The notes under the pieces are model-generated. The model was not told where the DNA came from. It ran no database searches and was given only the letters and a program-made list of their open reading frames with translations. A program made the translations under genes and the position numbers. From Sclerodactyla briareus (taxonomy: Eukaryota > Echinodermata > Holothuroidea > Dendrochirotida > Sclerodactylidae), in assembly GCA_026419785.1 (NCBI GenBank), contig JAODTK010004943.1:62001-126000 (forward strand): a stretch of 64,000 nt of DNA, given 5' to 3'. Of the stretch, positions 1-12,228 are shown piece by piece (position 1 is the stretch's first letter; every line of letters starts with the position of its first letter).

Positions 1-1778
1 TATTCCTCCTTGTTGGTTTTTTCGTACTCCAACATTCATTTTGATTTTGCATGCACGTTATGTTACCACTGTTTCGCTCGGCCACCCAAGGAACTTTCTG
101 TGCGATTGGAAATGGTACGGGCGTGCGACGCAGGGTATCCTAAGACTAGTTCTTGTGCCATTCTAGGAACCACCCGACCTTTCCTCATGTAGTACCCAAA
201 GACATATAGTAGACGTAACTTCGCCATATGTTACCGTGACAACAATTTGCAGCCAATTGAAACGCGCGGGGGACATACCTGGGGAAAATGCACCCAAAAG
301 AACGGTTCACGAAAATGGTACATGCAAGTAAACCAAACGAGTGTCCGGTGGCGAGCAATTTGATACGACCAATTGTGCGGTTTTTTAAATTATGCAATAT
401 TGAGGCAGGTATGGTTGCCATATACGAATCAATTCCTGTGAAGAATTTATTATGTCTGAGATGTGTGGATAGTTCGCCGCAATTGTGCTGTTAGATTTGC
501 AGGATGTAGACAACTTTTGTGTCTACCCCTTCCACACTGATAATGAAAACAAGTGTCGTACTGGAGCATACATCTAGGCTTAGCGTTAGGCCTACGTAGC
601 TTGCCATGTCTGTTTTCATGACGCGCTTGTCGCCTAAATAGTGATATCATCAAGTCAGAATGAAATGTCTGAACAAGGCTGCAAGGGGCCAGCCGCCCAG
701 TATAGGCTTAAAAAACAGCAAAAAAATCCACACCATTGATCTATCAAAATGGAAGCAGAGGGGTTCTTAAGCAGTTGTTGTAAGGATGTGTAACTGTTTT
801 TCAAGCACTTAATTCTTAGTAGGGACTCTACTTGCTGCCTCTCGTACTCCTTGATCAGTCAGTAAAATGTTAATGTACCTCTTATCAAAACTTGTAGGAA
901 CTATGGAAGCATCTCACGCAATTTAAGGAACTTTGTGAGCAGTGTGGGGAGTCAAAGGCCTCAGAAAACACTACTAAAAAAGGAATGGATGTTTTTGCAG
1001 CATGTGAGTGATCCTTTATATTGAGGGTGGATGTTAGAGAATGAGATAACACACACTTCTTGATATGAAATACAGGAAATGCAAATAAAATTATACACTG
1101 TTGTGATTTATGGTACAGTGTATTTAACATCTTTCTTAGAGTTGAGATATAAACAAAATATACCTAGATACATGAATGTTATACATATTGAAGGAATAGG
1201 ATTAGCATATTTAGTGAGTACAGTGACTATCATAAAAACCACTCTAGACCACTATGGTGACTTTCACACTGCATGAATTTATACAGTGGGGAATTACTAT
1301 GGGAGAAATTAGAGTTAAGTCTAGTACTATTAAGTTGCCTAATAGATGTTAAAGATGGACTAAGTTAAGGTTTGAACATAATAATCTTGGATTTTTATTT
1401 TATCACAAATCCGATTGATAATTTGCATGTCCTTTGTGTTAATGCCATTTTCCTGAAGCAAAAAGCCTTTTTTCTTAATAGTTTACTGAATATGCCAAAA
1501 GGTGAAATATTCATTTCCATTTCCTCGAAACAAAACCAAGGGTTTGTAGTCTTTATAGGCCTATCTCATCCCATACATATACACCATATATGCACATACA
1601 AGGGCTACACTAAGTCTCATCAGTTAATCAATGTTTTCTTTGAGAAATTATTAATATCAACCAGATCCTCTCATACCACGATTCCTCAGTTTCGAACATA
1701 TTCAAATGACTGAGTAATGACAAGTTACTAATCTTCTTAGTATAAACTCTAGCAGCTTGATAGTGTCTGTATATACAC

Positions 1779-1782
<4 letters not shown>
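1..1782. other. unassigned sequence
   Basis: No recognisable protein, RNA gene or repeat was seen. The ORFs here are short, overlap on both strands and lack splice-flanked protein-like segments. Composition is ordinary, moderately AT-rich towards the right end. Confidence 0.5.
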
Positions 1783-1824
<42 letters not shown>

Positions 1825-1878
1825 GATATATATATATATATAGATATTATATATTATCTATATATATATATCTATATG
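1783..1878. repeat. TA microsatellite
   Basis: About 95 bases of nearly pure alternating T and A, interrupted by TAGATA and TATCTA variants that make parts of it self-complementary. Length is unreliable in noisy reads. Confidence 0.95.
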
Positions 1879-3243
1879 CTGATGTAAAAAAAAAAGGTTG
1901 TTCGCTCGAATATCATCACATTCAAGCAAGACATCTGTTTCATGTGCTGAATGTTGCCATAGTACAACAGGCTATGACCTTGTGATCCACTAATTGTTTG
2001 AACAGCACATTTTCTTAGAGTTTGCCCTCACCTTTGACCCTGTATTTGTTCTGCTGTTGATGATTTAGCCAGGTGAATCAGTTTTTATGATTTTAATGTA
2101 ACATGGATGACATGTCTCCGATCGAAACAAAAATATTGGAGAAATCAGCAGCACTTCAAAACAATGTTTTCATAGAGGTCATCAAAGAACTCTTTTGCTA
2201 CAGTCTCCTCAAGTACAATTAACGAGTGGCAGTGAAATATGGCTTGATGCAAGTGCCTGGAGCATGAGGAGCCTGGTGTGGAGGCGACGCTCTTCTTGAA
2301 CACATTTTTTGTTTTAATTACTCAACGGACACAATATTATTTGAAGGTTTGATCTGTCGACCTCATTATCCTGTAAATTCGCCTAATCGGCTGATAACTA
2401 TCGGCCTACTGTATTATGTTGAAACAGCCCCGCTATTCATTTGTCAACAATAGGCTCTAGCTGTGTTACTAAACTATTAAGCTTACCGGCCGACCAAACC
2501 TCAACCCCGCAATTTCTATACCAGGTCACAGTTTGTTTCTGTAGTTTGGCTGAGCAGCTAGGCATAGTACTGTTTCGAATAATGCTAAAGTTTTCCCAGT
2601 AACGGTGCCGATTATTGTTCACACTTGAGTTCGTCGTACGCGTGCACAAGTTAGGCAGTTTGACATAGCCTTGGGCTCTATTGAGGCCTACTTACAGACC
2701 ATTGCCGTACAGGTATGTAGTGTCCATCTCGCGCAACTGTTTTTTGTCATTTTAAATAATTTCACCCGAATTTTTGCCGTCCAAAAGCTTACTATCGTAT
2801 TCCTTATGTATTTTTGCATATTTTCGGGCAGAAGTATTTTCTGTCTGCTACGAGCTCTTTGAAATAACGATGATAAACATGACGCGTCGTTGCCTAACTT
2901 ACATAGTCAATGGTAAATGCTACGTAGGCTTCGATCTTTTGGGTGATTTCCCACCAGGCACCGCGCGTTCAATTGGCTGCAAATTACAGAGCCGACCCTA
3001 CTCTATCTATCTCTGTGGTAGTACAGTTGAGGCAATTTGCAACGTAATCTATCAGGAGCTCCTTGGTGGGGTTGTTGTTACTAAAACAGTAAGCAATGTC
3101 CTCCCCATTTTTTACGGGAATAATGATAAAAAAAATGAGGACGGAAGAAATACAATTGTGATGTTGATATAAGAGGTAGGGTGAGGCTCGCAGATTTTCA
3201 ATCGGTCCTCCCTCTGCCCATATGGGAACTCGGACCCAACTTG
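1879..3243. other. unassigned sequence
   Basis: No gene or repeat is recognised. ORFs at 2437-2649 (-) and 2774-3172 (+) have no recognisable motif and no convincing splice context. Confidence 0.45.
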
Positions 3244-4133
3244 CAGTGGCGTCGCTAGGGAGGGCCAGAGGGGGCAAGGGCCCCCCCACCCACCTCGAAA
3301 ACCTTGTGCCCCCGTGTGCCTCCCCCCCTCCCCCAAAGGAGATTTTTGTTTTTCGAAAGAACTATTCTGTAGTCAGTATTCGATAACCAGTTAAACAGAT
3401 CTGGCAAAACAACAACGAAAAGTATCACAAGCACAGGCAGTAATTGTGACAAATTCGCTCGAAATGCGATAGAAAGTTGAAAAATGTTCGCGCTTCGCTC
3501 GCGTGTGCTACAGTGTGAATTTGTCCGTCGCTTTCCCGCCATCTCCGCCACTCTATGGAACTTCTACTCATGGCCCCTAACTCATAAAAATATCTGTGAG
3601 GGTGAAATACTGCAAATTATACAACAACATTTCATTGACCTGCGAAAATGTCAACTTTTTTTTATTTAATTAACCTCTTTCGCCTCGGTCCGTTTCCTGC
3701 TCTACCACGCGCAATTTGGGAACTGCAGGTGCTTCGACTATCAATGCTTCGATTTTCAACGCTGTTTTCTCCAGGTAACTGCTCCTGACGTCCATATCAT
3801 GTTGGAAGTAGACAGTAAGATAGCTAAATGTCCAAATTTTTTCTGGTGAGATTCTGTTTTTTCCAGATGTGCCCGGAAAAACGCCCAGAAAAATGCCAGA
3901 ATTAACATGCCCAGTTCAAGGCTTGGAATGCCGCCTAAAACGCTCGGGAGAGGTATTTACGGCCATTAGGGGTTAAGCAACCAAAAAAAAATTGTGTCTA
4001 ACGGCCCTTTTTTTCCCCCCCCCGCGCCAAACCATGGTGGCGCTCCTTTTAGTGGTATTCTTGTGCCCCACCCCACAAAATTCCTGTGCCCCCTGTGCAC
4101 CTCCCCCAGTCTGAAAAGTTGGTGACGCCACTG
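3244..4133. mobile_element. non-autonomous DNA transposon with C/G-rich inverted ends
   Basis: The left end begins CAGTGGCGTCGCTAGGG and is followed by a G-run, then C-runs and 'ttgtgcccc'. The right end closes with GGTGACGCCACTG, the inverse of the left terminus, preceded by matching 'cctgtgccccctgtgcac' text. This gives a ~890-bp unit with imperfect terminal inverted repeats. The CAGTGGCG terminus is of the kind seen in hAT elements. The flanks CCAACTTG (3236-3243) and CCCCTTGT (4134-4141) agree only loosely as an 8-bp target duplication. No transposase is visible inside, so any movement would have needed an enzyme supplied elsewhere. Superfamily assignment is inference. Confidence 0.6.
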
Positions 4134-4569
4134 CCCCTTGTAGGGGAAACACTATCGCCACCACGGCATGATGTGGTGATGTTGTAAAGGGATAGCGCGA
4201 AGTGATGTCAGGACGTGAGACTCCTGGACCCTATGTCGGAGAAGTTCAGACCCCCCCCCCCCCGTCGGAAAGTCTGGGGGCGCCACTTCTGAGCTGCAAT
4301 AACAACTAACAGGACCAAATTATTTCTCATTCCTTCAAAGTTGACGTTCCCACCCCCATTCCCCCCATATCACAGCTTTCATGGCAACAATTTCACCAAG
4401 GCCATGATCTTGGTCGAACCAGGCCATGTTTGACTACCAATTACCAAAATTCAATCTTCTGTGATCTTTCTGTTCACACTTACTTAAAATTGCTATGTTT
4501 CTACGGCCGTTTCGATGGGTTATATGAAACCTGGCAATGTTTCCACTAAGTAAGAGGTTATCCGTTTCA
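4134..4569. other. unassigned, with C-rich fragment
   Basis: A run of about 14 C followed by 'gggggcgccact' near 4248-4285 resembles another transposon terminus of the same C/G-rich kind. No partner end was found. The rest is unassigned. Confidence 0.35.
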
Positions 4570-5620
4570 GAATGTCATGCTATAGGGGGTTCATTTTGGG
4601 CCAAGGTAATTGTGTCGGTCAAATTAACAATTTTTTACTCCTCTCACAATTGAATCATATGACATTGTTCTAAACGCGCTGCATAGCTGCCTGAGGACGA
4701 GAGTTTTCTAAATCATAATTGAATTAGCGATTTTGGCGAATTCGATCTTCTGATGACGTCATTCTACCATATGAATTAAAAAGTACGTAAAGAATTTTTC
4801 TAACTTAAGCCATTATAATTGTAGGCAAATGACATTCCAATGTTTACCAGTTACAAACCAAAATTGCCAATTGTGATCTATGACCAGTCTTTAAAAAAAG
4901 ATCATAACTTCATAATCGAACAAGCTACGAACCTAAAACAAAGTTTCCTGGGCATGGTTTTCAAACGCACTATGTCTTGACATGTGCATTTGGCTGGACG
5001 TCCCCTTTAGGAATGTGGTATCAACACCACTAGGGGTCATTAAAAACGTGATTAAACTTGACTACAAACGCCCACGCAGATCATGTTGGATGATAGTGAT
5101 TGATGGTGAGTATTACAATTGACCAATGATAGGGGTCTGATGTTCGACGAGGACTTGAGGTCAAGGGTCATCTAGGGTCATTTGAGCAAACAAGGTAGTT
5201 GTGTAGGTCAAATGAACGAATATTTCTGTTCAATTGACTATTATCAAGACTGATGGGAATATTACATTGGACCAATGAGATGTTTGTGATGATCGCGTAC
5301 TTGAGGTGAAGGGTCATCTAGGGTCATTTGGGCGAAAAGGTAATTGTGTAGGTCAAATGAACAGAATATTTCCTTCTCCCACAGATTGAATAAAATGATA
5401 ATTGGTCATTGATGATATTGTCAATAAATGATAATTGTTATCGGTCGCTTCATCATTGATATCGATCTACAGAACTATGGGGTGTTCAAGATTTTGGGGG
5501 TCGAAGGTCATCGAGGGGTCAATTTCATTTCATTTGAGGTATCTTCAAAAGTTTATCTCACACATCCTAAAATAAAAATGATAATGAATATGGTGAGAAT
5601 TATCATAGACCACTGATAAG
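4570..5620 (+). repeat. degenerate tandem repeat, GGTCATCTAGGGTCA family
   Basis: The word 'gggtcatctagggtcattt' recurs at 5165 and 5311, a 146-bp period. It is accompanied each time by 'gtaggtcaaatgaac' and by a 'gaccaatga' block. A more degenerate copy lies near 5504, and a partial one ('gggccaaggtaattgtgt') near 4600. The same family reappears at 61.9-62.5 kb. Nothing protein-coding is recognised. The repeat carries many GGTCA half-words. Confidence 0.7.
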
Positions 5621-6689
5621 TTGTTGTGTTCAGAGATTCGAGGTCCAATGAAATTTTGAGAAATTTAAATGATTCGGCAATTTCATTCCAATTTCTTCTA
5701 GGTGCACAAATATTGTTTGTGGATATGGAATTCTGGTGCTTCTCGGATACTGAAAAGAATCACTTCACAGATGTGATTCCTTTAAATTTTTCGGGCCGTA
5801 TGCCTACGGGGCTTATTTGTGTACGGAGGTGTATACGTGTGTGCATTGAAGCTTATAATATGAGAACAAGATTCGGGTCTGTATCAAGGCAGCGCCTCCT
5901 CACACACTAGCGAACTAAACCTCGGTCATTGAGTCACCCTGATCCAACGCAGCCAACGCAGCGTGACTTCGAGGCGACATGCTTGCTTGCAAAAAAAAAA
6001 CTCGACTGCAATCTATTGATCCTAAGACAGGAGATCTACTGACTGAGTTAATACGCCTACCCTCAGCTTATGCGTTTTGTTCAGCGTATAAACATGATAG
6101 CTCAATTATTCCTGAGTGGAGCATGCTCATAATTGGTATACACTCGATATGATGAGTGAATAATACCTTCTTGGAAATCAAGTGCTGGTCTTTTAGTCGT
6201 CAACAAATGCCTGAAAACCATTTTTACAGGATGAATCAATTAACAATAAACAATGTATACTATGCTCAGGTTGATTTGGTAGCAGATCCTGACATACACG
6301 TCAGACATATTTAATTGGTTGAAACAAGAAAATGAATAAACCTAGATGAATCGAAATCCTTGTTGCACCCAGTATCATAAGGACCACATACATCGTCCTT
6401 ATAGGTAACGACGAATGTCATTTCAGCGAAAACACGGGTTGAAAGTATGGAAAACCTTGTATTGTAGAAAAAACGTGCACAAAGTTTGGGACATTCGAAT
6501 GCACTGATTAGCTTCGTTTTATATACGGGAACCCTGCTATGCCAATTGACCAACTGTGTTTTGAAATTTTCGATCTGCGTGTCACCCCGGAATCAGAACG
6601 TCGCTTCCACCTGCTCACTTATTGCACCAACTGACTGTTTAGACAGCTTCTATACCAGGCAGGCCGATTTTCATGCAGTATTTTTCTGA
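5621..6689. other. unassigned sequence
   Basis: No gene or repeat recognised. The 94-residue ORF at 5626-5910 (+) has no family resemblance and no splice context. Sequence immediately before 6690 could hold more of the LINE endonuclease, too degraded to read. Confidence 0.4.
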
Positions 6690-9150
6690 AGGTTCTGAAC
6701 TTCTGAAAACTGAATTTCATGGATGCCGATGCTATGCAACTCCAGTATTGCACGTCTGCTGACTGTGATACGATCAGGCCCTGGTTCGTTGTAAGCGAAA
6801 CTGCAAACTAAGAGATTCCATGCAGCCCGAGCCAAACCACACCACATCGACATCACCAAACCAAGGATCCTTTATATGTCACTACGTTCCAAAACTATGG
6901 CCGCAAAGTTCATCAACAACCTGCAACTGGGGAACCCCCCAAGGAAGACTGGACACGTCTAAATCAACAGTGATTAGACTCTTGCTATGAATACCTTTGG
7001 GAGACGTAGAGCGAGCACAACCTGACTGGTTCCGTGAGAGCCACGCTGTCCGAATGCCCGCCCTAGAGGACAAACGCCTGCAGCTAGACTGGAGGCTGTA
7101 AAGAAACGAACCAGACAGTCGACTGCAATCGTCCGTACTGCCAAAAGCACTGTTCAGCGACTAACACGCCTGCTATCCACTCCTACTGGCGTAAACTCAG
7201 CTCCCGCATCGAAAATTGTGCCAACTCGGGTAATCTACACGGCATGTACAGTGGGATAAAGAAGCTCGGGTTCCTGTTGCCAAAAAAAAAAACGGTCCCC
7301 ACTTCGGCCCTGTGAATGGCACGCTTATCACTGACCTACCCACTCAGTTAGACTATTGGGTAGAGCACTACAGCTCCCTTTTTGCTGAACCAGTTGATGT
7401 GTGCGTTTCTGCCATCATTGGGCTGTCCAAGCCTTCCAGTTCTCCCACAACCTGATAACAGCATCACTCTGGAGAAAGGACGCAGTGCCTATCGAAGCTG
7501 AGAAGCGGCAAAGCTCTGGCGTCGAGGATTCCACCAGAACTATTAAAGCATGGGGAGGAGGGATATCTGGAGGCAGAACTGCTATCCCTTTTCAAACTTG
7601 CTGGGACAAGCAACTAATTTCCCCAGGAACTGTAAGGCAGGCAACATTATCACCTATGTCAAGAATAAAGGTGACCACCATGATTGCAACAACTACAGGG
7701 GCATCTCAATGATGAGTTTGGCTGGAAAAAAAAACATTTGCTCGAGCAAAATCCTCCCGAGGCTGCAGGTCATTGCAGAGCGTTATCTTTACCGAAAAGC
7801 CCATGCGGGTTCAGAGAATCTCGTTCCACAGTTGACAGGGTTTTTCTCCATCGACAGCTCCAGAGGAATGTGTTGAGCAAAAGAGCCTATCTACATCGTT
7901 TTGTCGACCTCACTAAGCGTTTGAATATGTGAGCCGCTCAGGGATCCACTATTCTCAGGCGCCTTGGCTGCAGAGACACACGAACATCGTTTACATGGCT
8001 TGCCACGACAACATTGAAGCCACTGTGCCGTTGAAAACTCCAGATCGAAAGAATTCCACACCAACTGCGGAAGTCAAACAAGGGTGTATCTTGGCCCTCA
8101 CGCTTTTTAGTAGTCTTCTCAGCGTTGATTCCGCCGTGCCTTTTCCCAGAGCCTCCGGAATCCTGGTCCACACTCGGAGTGATGGCAAGCTTTTCAACCT
8201 ATCACGACTGAAAGAAAAACAAAGCTATCCAAAGTTACGATTCGGGAGCTGCTATATGCTGATGACGCTGCCAGGCATGTCCGCACTCCCTAAAGAGAGC
8301 AGGCAATGTGTAACTCCTTTTCGTCGGCCTGCACGGAATTCGGCATGAAGATCAGCTGGGGAAAAAAACAGATGTTCTTGGCCAAAACGCCATGAACCAA
8401 ATCCTAAAATCTGATGATATTCCTCCTCTCACAGTTGTCCAAAACTTTGCCACCTGGGCTACTCAACAATATCCTTCAACACAACGACACTCTGAGATGC
8501 TGAATTGGCTACCGTCTGGGTAAGCTGCAACAACTTTGCCGGCTGCGTTCTAGGTTTGGGGGAAAACCCAACACATTGTCAATTAAGCTGAAGGTTAAAG
8601 TTTATGAAGCGTGTCCTGAGGATCCTTCTGTTGGGGACGTGAATGTGGACAAACCTACCGGATCACGAACACCGCATCAACGCCTCTCACTTCAGATGTC
8701 TACGGTCCATCCTGGGCATATCTTGGAAAGGACAACATCCCGAACACCGATGTGCTATTTCAACAACAGGAGTCCTGGATATGTACACCATTTAACGTGC
8801 ACGGCGGCTCCGCTGGATAGGCACGTCCGCAGAATGGCTGAATGGCCTCCCAAAAGATCAGTATGGCGAAAACTGCCGGATGCCCCAGTCCACCGTGGAC
8901 GACCCAAGTTGTGCTTAAAGGGTGTCCTAAGCGTGACCTTAGCGGACTTGCCGCCGTCAATAATCCCTGTTCTACCTGGGAAGAAAGAAACAGCGGCAAA
9001 ACAGCTCATTGGAGGTCCCCCTCAATCACAAGGGAAAGGTCATTGCCACCCAATCCTAGGTTTCATTGTGGAAAGTCCGCCGAGATAAGAAGAGCCGACC
9101 TCATCGTGTTACACGACGGGATGGCAATGATGATTATTATTATATTATTA
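6690..9150 (+). mobile_element. 5'-truncated non-LTR retrotransposon (LINE), endonuclease end through reverse transcriptase
   Basis: Read across frames, this is the ORF2 of a LINE. The end of the endonuclease is visible near 6745-6800 (SADCDT...ALVRCK, the SDH-like motif). The linker includes GMYSGIKK near 7240. The reverse transcriptase follows: KNKGDHHDCNNYRGIS (7663-7713), CGFRESRSTVDRVF (about 7800-7850), VKQGCILALTLF (about 8075-8110), DGKLFNLSRLKEK (about 8180-8220) and the catalytic YADD at 8255-8266. YADD lies in a different frame from the preceding block. The C-terminal part has HRINASHFRCLRSILGISWK near 8665-8730. The element ends in a GAT/ATT-rich tail at about 9120-9150, as LINEs often do. 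Many frameshifts and stops make it inactive as read. The clade is not settled. Confidence 0.88.
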
Positions 9151-10020
9151 ACTACTTATCTTGCTATGTGGGAATGTATGTGCCATATATACAACTGTTC
9201 CGTACAAACGGAAGTCATACCCTGATTCTGGGAGGTCTAGGGCCCTCTCCTGATGATGTGGGCACTACGAGGAAGCTTGTTTGACCAACGCTTAGGTTGT
9301 GCTTTCATGAATATTAGCAGGTGGCCATCAAGGTTGGAGCTCACTGCCACGATCACTGCTGGAACCACCTCTGCCTTCACATCATCCCACAGCCTTTGAA
9401 CCTCCAACTGCGGGTTTTGTACTCATGGTCTTCTCTTGTTCTTACTTGCAATGTTCATGTCAGTGGGATCGCCACATCTATTACTGTTGCTCTTCTCTCC
9501 TGCTTATTATTACGATTGTCAGGTCTCTTGCGTGATGATCCTATCTGTCCGACCTCGAAGTCCCAGAGTATTTCAGGGTGTTTCTGTCTCCGTTACTGGG
9601 CGTCTGGCCCGTGTAGCCATGGGGGGTGTGTTGTAGCAGTGGTATACTGTGGTGAGTTAAATATGGACCAGGTAGAGCTGCGGACTACGCTGTTGAGCCT
9701 CGTCAGGTACTCTGCCCCGGCTAGCTTCTGACAAGGCGATATGAGGTGGTTTACTGTCTCATATGCCACTTCGACAACCTGCACTTGCTGCAGTCGACAC
9801 TCTCATGATACGAGTTGGTGGTCTTCGGAAATGACCCCACACACAGGGATTTCACACCCAATTCCAAGCACCCCCACCAACCTGCAGGCAAAACCAACGA
9901 CAGCTGCTGGGGAGGTGAGGATGTGGACCTGTAACGCCGATTTTGTTGCAGTTCAGGTGGCACAAATCCTCCTGGTTTGCAGTCTGGAGCACCCAACTTG
10001 CTCCGCTTTATCAGCAGTTT
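9150..10020 (-). mobile_element. 3' end of a second, different LINE (ORF2 C-terminus)
   Basis: On the minus strand several frames together give the C-terminal region typical of many animal LINE ORF2 proteins. A Cys-rich CSKC segment precedes VNHLISPCQKLAGAEYLTR (about 9710-9770). These are followed by EILWDFEV (about 9560-9580), ERRATVIDVAIP (about 9470-9505) and a helical tail ending near KHNL and a SSGEGPRPPR-like segment (about 9240-9290). Reading downstream on this strand, it runs into the AT-rich (AAT/ATT) tract at 9125-9155. Only the end of the element is present, so it is 5'-truncated and frameshifted. It differs from the LINE on the + strand, whose C-terminus lacks this domain. A retroelement fragment is very likely; the clade is uncertain. 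Confidence 0.75.
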
Positions 10021-10441
10021 GGTTTATCAAGGTTTTATTTAATTCCATGCTCGTCAATTGATCCGAAAAGAATCTAGTAATTTTGGAGTTTTGTTCAATG
10101 GATTTTTAACGAAACTTGGGGGGATGGATATGGTATGAGAGTTATACCTTCGGTCCCGATAAATTTAACAGAAAGAGAGGTCCACTGGGGTTATTTGATG
10201 GACTAATTGACGTTTTTATGCATTTAACGAATGTTCGTTAGATGTGGACTATCGGTTTTGAGAATTTTCAAGAGTAGACCCATGATTTTAGGAGATAATT
10301 AGGCGGAATCAATTCGAATGAAAACCTCCTAAATTATTGTGTTTTACAAGCATTGATATGTGTGCCCCGTTATTTCTTCAACTGTGAAGGCCCGCGGATT
10401 CAACTTTGCTATGTTTAATGACCTTCCCATTGTCATCTATC
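10021..10441. other. unassigned sequence
   Basis: Moderately AT-rich DNA with no recognised feature. It may contain more degraded upstream sequence of the minus-strand LINE. Confidence 0.4.
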
Positions 10442-10517
10442 ATACATACATACATACATACATACATACATACATACATACAACATACATACATACATAC
10501 ATACATACAACATACAT
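10442..10517. repeat. CATA tetranucleotide microsatellite
   Basis: About 75 bases of CATA units with two one-base slips ('caacata'). It is directly upstream of the candidate promoter and exon at 10.7 kb. Confidence 0.95.
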
Positions 10518-10703
10518 AACCTATTGAACTATTTATTGCGTCTGGTAACCACAGTAAATATAGCGGTAATAAAAAAAAGGATACACCTAAGGCGCGATGG
10601 ACAAAACAGACCTACCGGCCGCCCGCGGCCTGGCCGCGGGCCTTGCCCCAGCGCAGCTGAGGGCTCTCTCAGGCATTCCCTAGGTCCTTTACTAAACAAT
10701 GCA

Positions 10704-10717
10704 ATTGCCTAGCAACG
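10704..10717. promoter_or_regulatory. candidate RFX X-box
   Basis: ATTGCCTAGCAACG is a near-perfect inverted repeat (TTGC-CTA-GCAA) and fits the RFX transcription-factor X-box pattern, GTTGCC followed closely by GCAAC. RFX factors control ciliary genes in animals, and their sites usually lie within about 100 bp of the start codon. Here the first ATG of the candidate exon is 55 bp downstream. A 14-base match by chance is possible, so the assignment rests on position plus motif. Confidence 0.45.
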
Positions 10718-10771
10718 AAATACTGCCGAGCGGAGACGTTTATATTTCGTGACGACACAATAGATTTACGC

Positions 10772-10960
10772 ATGAATAAACAGAAGGATCCAACTGGAAG
10801 CAGTGGCTGCTTGTACCGTGTAAACCAAAATAATGAAGTGAAGTTTTGGTCGACGGCCGCGGTCAGTGAGAGTTCGCCGGTTATTTCGGCTGTGCCTATG
10901 AAGTCTGAAAGTTTTTTGACATCTGTTTTATACTACTCTGCTTTGTTTTTTCAAAGTTGA
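10772..10960 (+). CDS. unrecognised candidate first exon below an X-box
   Basis: An open frame starts MNKQKDPTGSSGCLYR and continues through NNEVKFWSTAA and SESSPVISAVPMK. The first ~45 residues look like ordinary soluble protein, and the end (SVLYYSALFFQS) looks like read-through into intron. A possible splice donor, GCG|GTCAGTGAG, lies at about 10,861, which would give a ~30-residue first exon. Upstream are a GC-rich stretch (10,610-10,680) and the X-box. No family is recognised. A ciliary role is inferred only from the X-box. Later exons could include those at 12,089 and 20,975, but no link is shown. It may also be non-coding. Confidence 0.3.
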   Translation: MNKQKDPTGSSGCLYRVNQNNEVKFWSTAAVSESSPVISAVPMKSESFLTSVLYYSALFFQS

Positions 10961-12088
10961 ACATTCATTTACATGTCTTATCTGTTTTCTTTTGTTTTGT
11001 TGTTTGTCTATCACAATATTACATTTCTTGTTATTGGGTTTTTATACATGTGTTCATGGCTCACAGGCGAGTCATTTTGCACGACTGTGGTGGAAAGTTA
11101 CCCATGCTATGTCGCTTGGCTGAAAAGTTAATCAATTGCCATGTCTGGGGTTTTCATCTTAGTAGTTATTAATAATGTTTGAACAAAAAAAAATATTTTC
11201 TAATGTTGATCCAACAGACCTATTTATGTCCGATATATCAGCCGATATTTCAGGTAACCACACATATATGTTTCATAGTCATACTACTTATCATGAGAAA
11301 ATATAACCATCGCAACAACAATACAACACATGCCCTTAGCATTTCATCGCGCGTTTCTTCCAAATGTCAATGGAACCTATAGTCGCGATTATAACTAACA
11401 TCTTAGCAAGGACTATGGCCCATACAGCTTTTTGGCTGTTATAAGGGCCACTAGATGAATTCAATCTCTTTAGATTTCACCTCACAAGAGAGATTGAGGC
11501 GACTCGGTTCTAACTTCGATGGAACTGGACGAATTCGGGTGATTTGTTAGGTTCAAAGTGTTCAATGTTGGAGGCCTCTCCTCCCACTATTTCTTTGAAG
11601 TTTCCAAAGTTACCACCAATTAGGGTCTTGCCTCAAGCTTCGTGGTAAACGCTGTATTGGACATCTCGAAATATTTTCTTCTCCCGAGTTTTATTAATAA
11701 GTGGTATAGCCTTCCTGAAGATGTTGTTGTGTCGAAGAGTGGAATGCATTCAAGAACAGTCTTTTGAACAGTGATTTGTTCAAGAATTTTGGGAGAATTC
11801 TTTGAGCGCTGTTGTTCTTCTCTTTCCGCTTCTGCTTCTCTCTTAGGATTTTGTCCTTCCCCTGACCCCTTTTCACTAAACTAAAGTAACTAAAAACTAG
11901 AAATACATACATACATAGCCCGTTCCCGTTTGTTTTCGGACACCCCACGATATTTCATTCTGTCATTCTTCGTTTTGCAGCTGTAAGTGTCTTGTGTATT
12001 TTGTTGCTTGGTTTCTCCTTTTCTCATCTGACTCAGATCTCTTTATATGTATTAACTATTGTGTTCTCTCTTTCCCTACAAACACAGC
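10961..12088. other. unassigned sequence
   Basis: No clear feature. A 35-base stretch at about 11,217-11,251 is bounded by CAG and GTAACC and reads LFMSDISADIS, so it could be a micro-exon, but this is speculative. ORFs at 11,179 and 11,694 have no recognisable content. Confidence 0.35.
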
Positions 12089-12228
12089 TCGCTGCACCCC
12101 TTCAAAGGATGTTAGCTGTTTTTCCCATTTCCCTCGAGGATCTCCATCAGTGTTCCGATGTCATAGACCATGCCTCTGACCATGTTGAACATAAATCGGA
12201 TACTGTCATTTATTGGAAAAGGTCATGA
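12089..12228 (+). CDS. unrecognised candidate exon
   Basis: A good acceptor (pyrimidine-rich 'tctctctttccctac' then acacag) precedes an open frame reading LAAPLQRMLAVFPISLEDL, then HQCSDVIDHASDHVEHKSD and VIYWKRS, ending in TGA. The amphipathic, charged character looks protein-like, but no family is recognised. If real, it could be the last exon of a + strand gene starting near 10.77 kb. One open frame of this size could arise by chance. Confidence 0.2.

Noticed and set aside
3236..4141. Perfect 8-bp target duplication at the 3.2-kb element
   Set aside because: Flanks CCAACTTG and CCCCTTGT match only with gaps, so a duplication is not claimed.
10621..10641. GC-rich hairpin as a bacterial-type terminator
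   Set aside because: Short perfect stem but no T-tract context relevant to a eukaryotic genome; simply GC-rich DNA.
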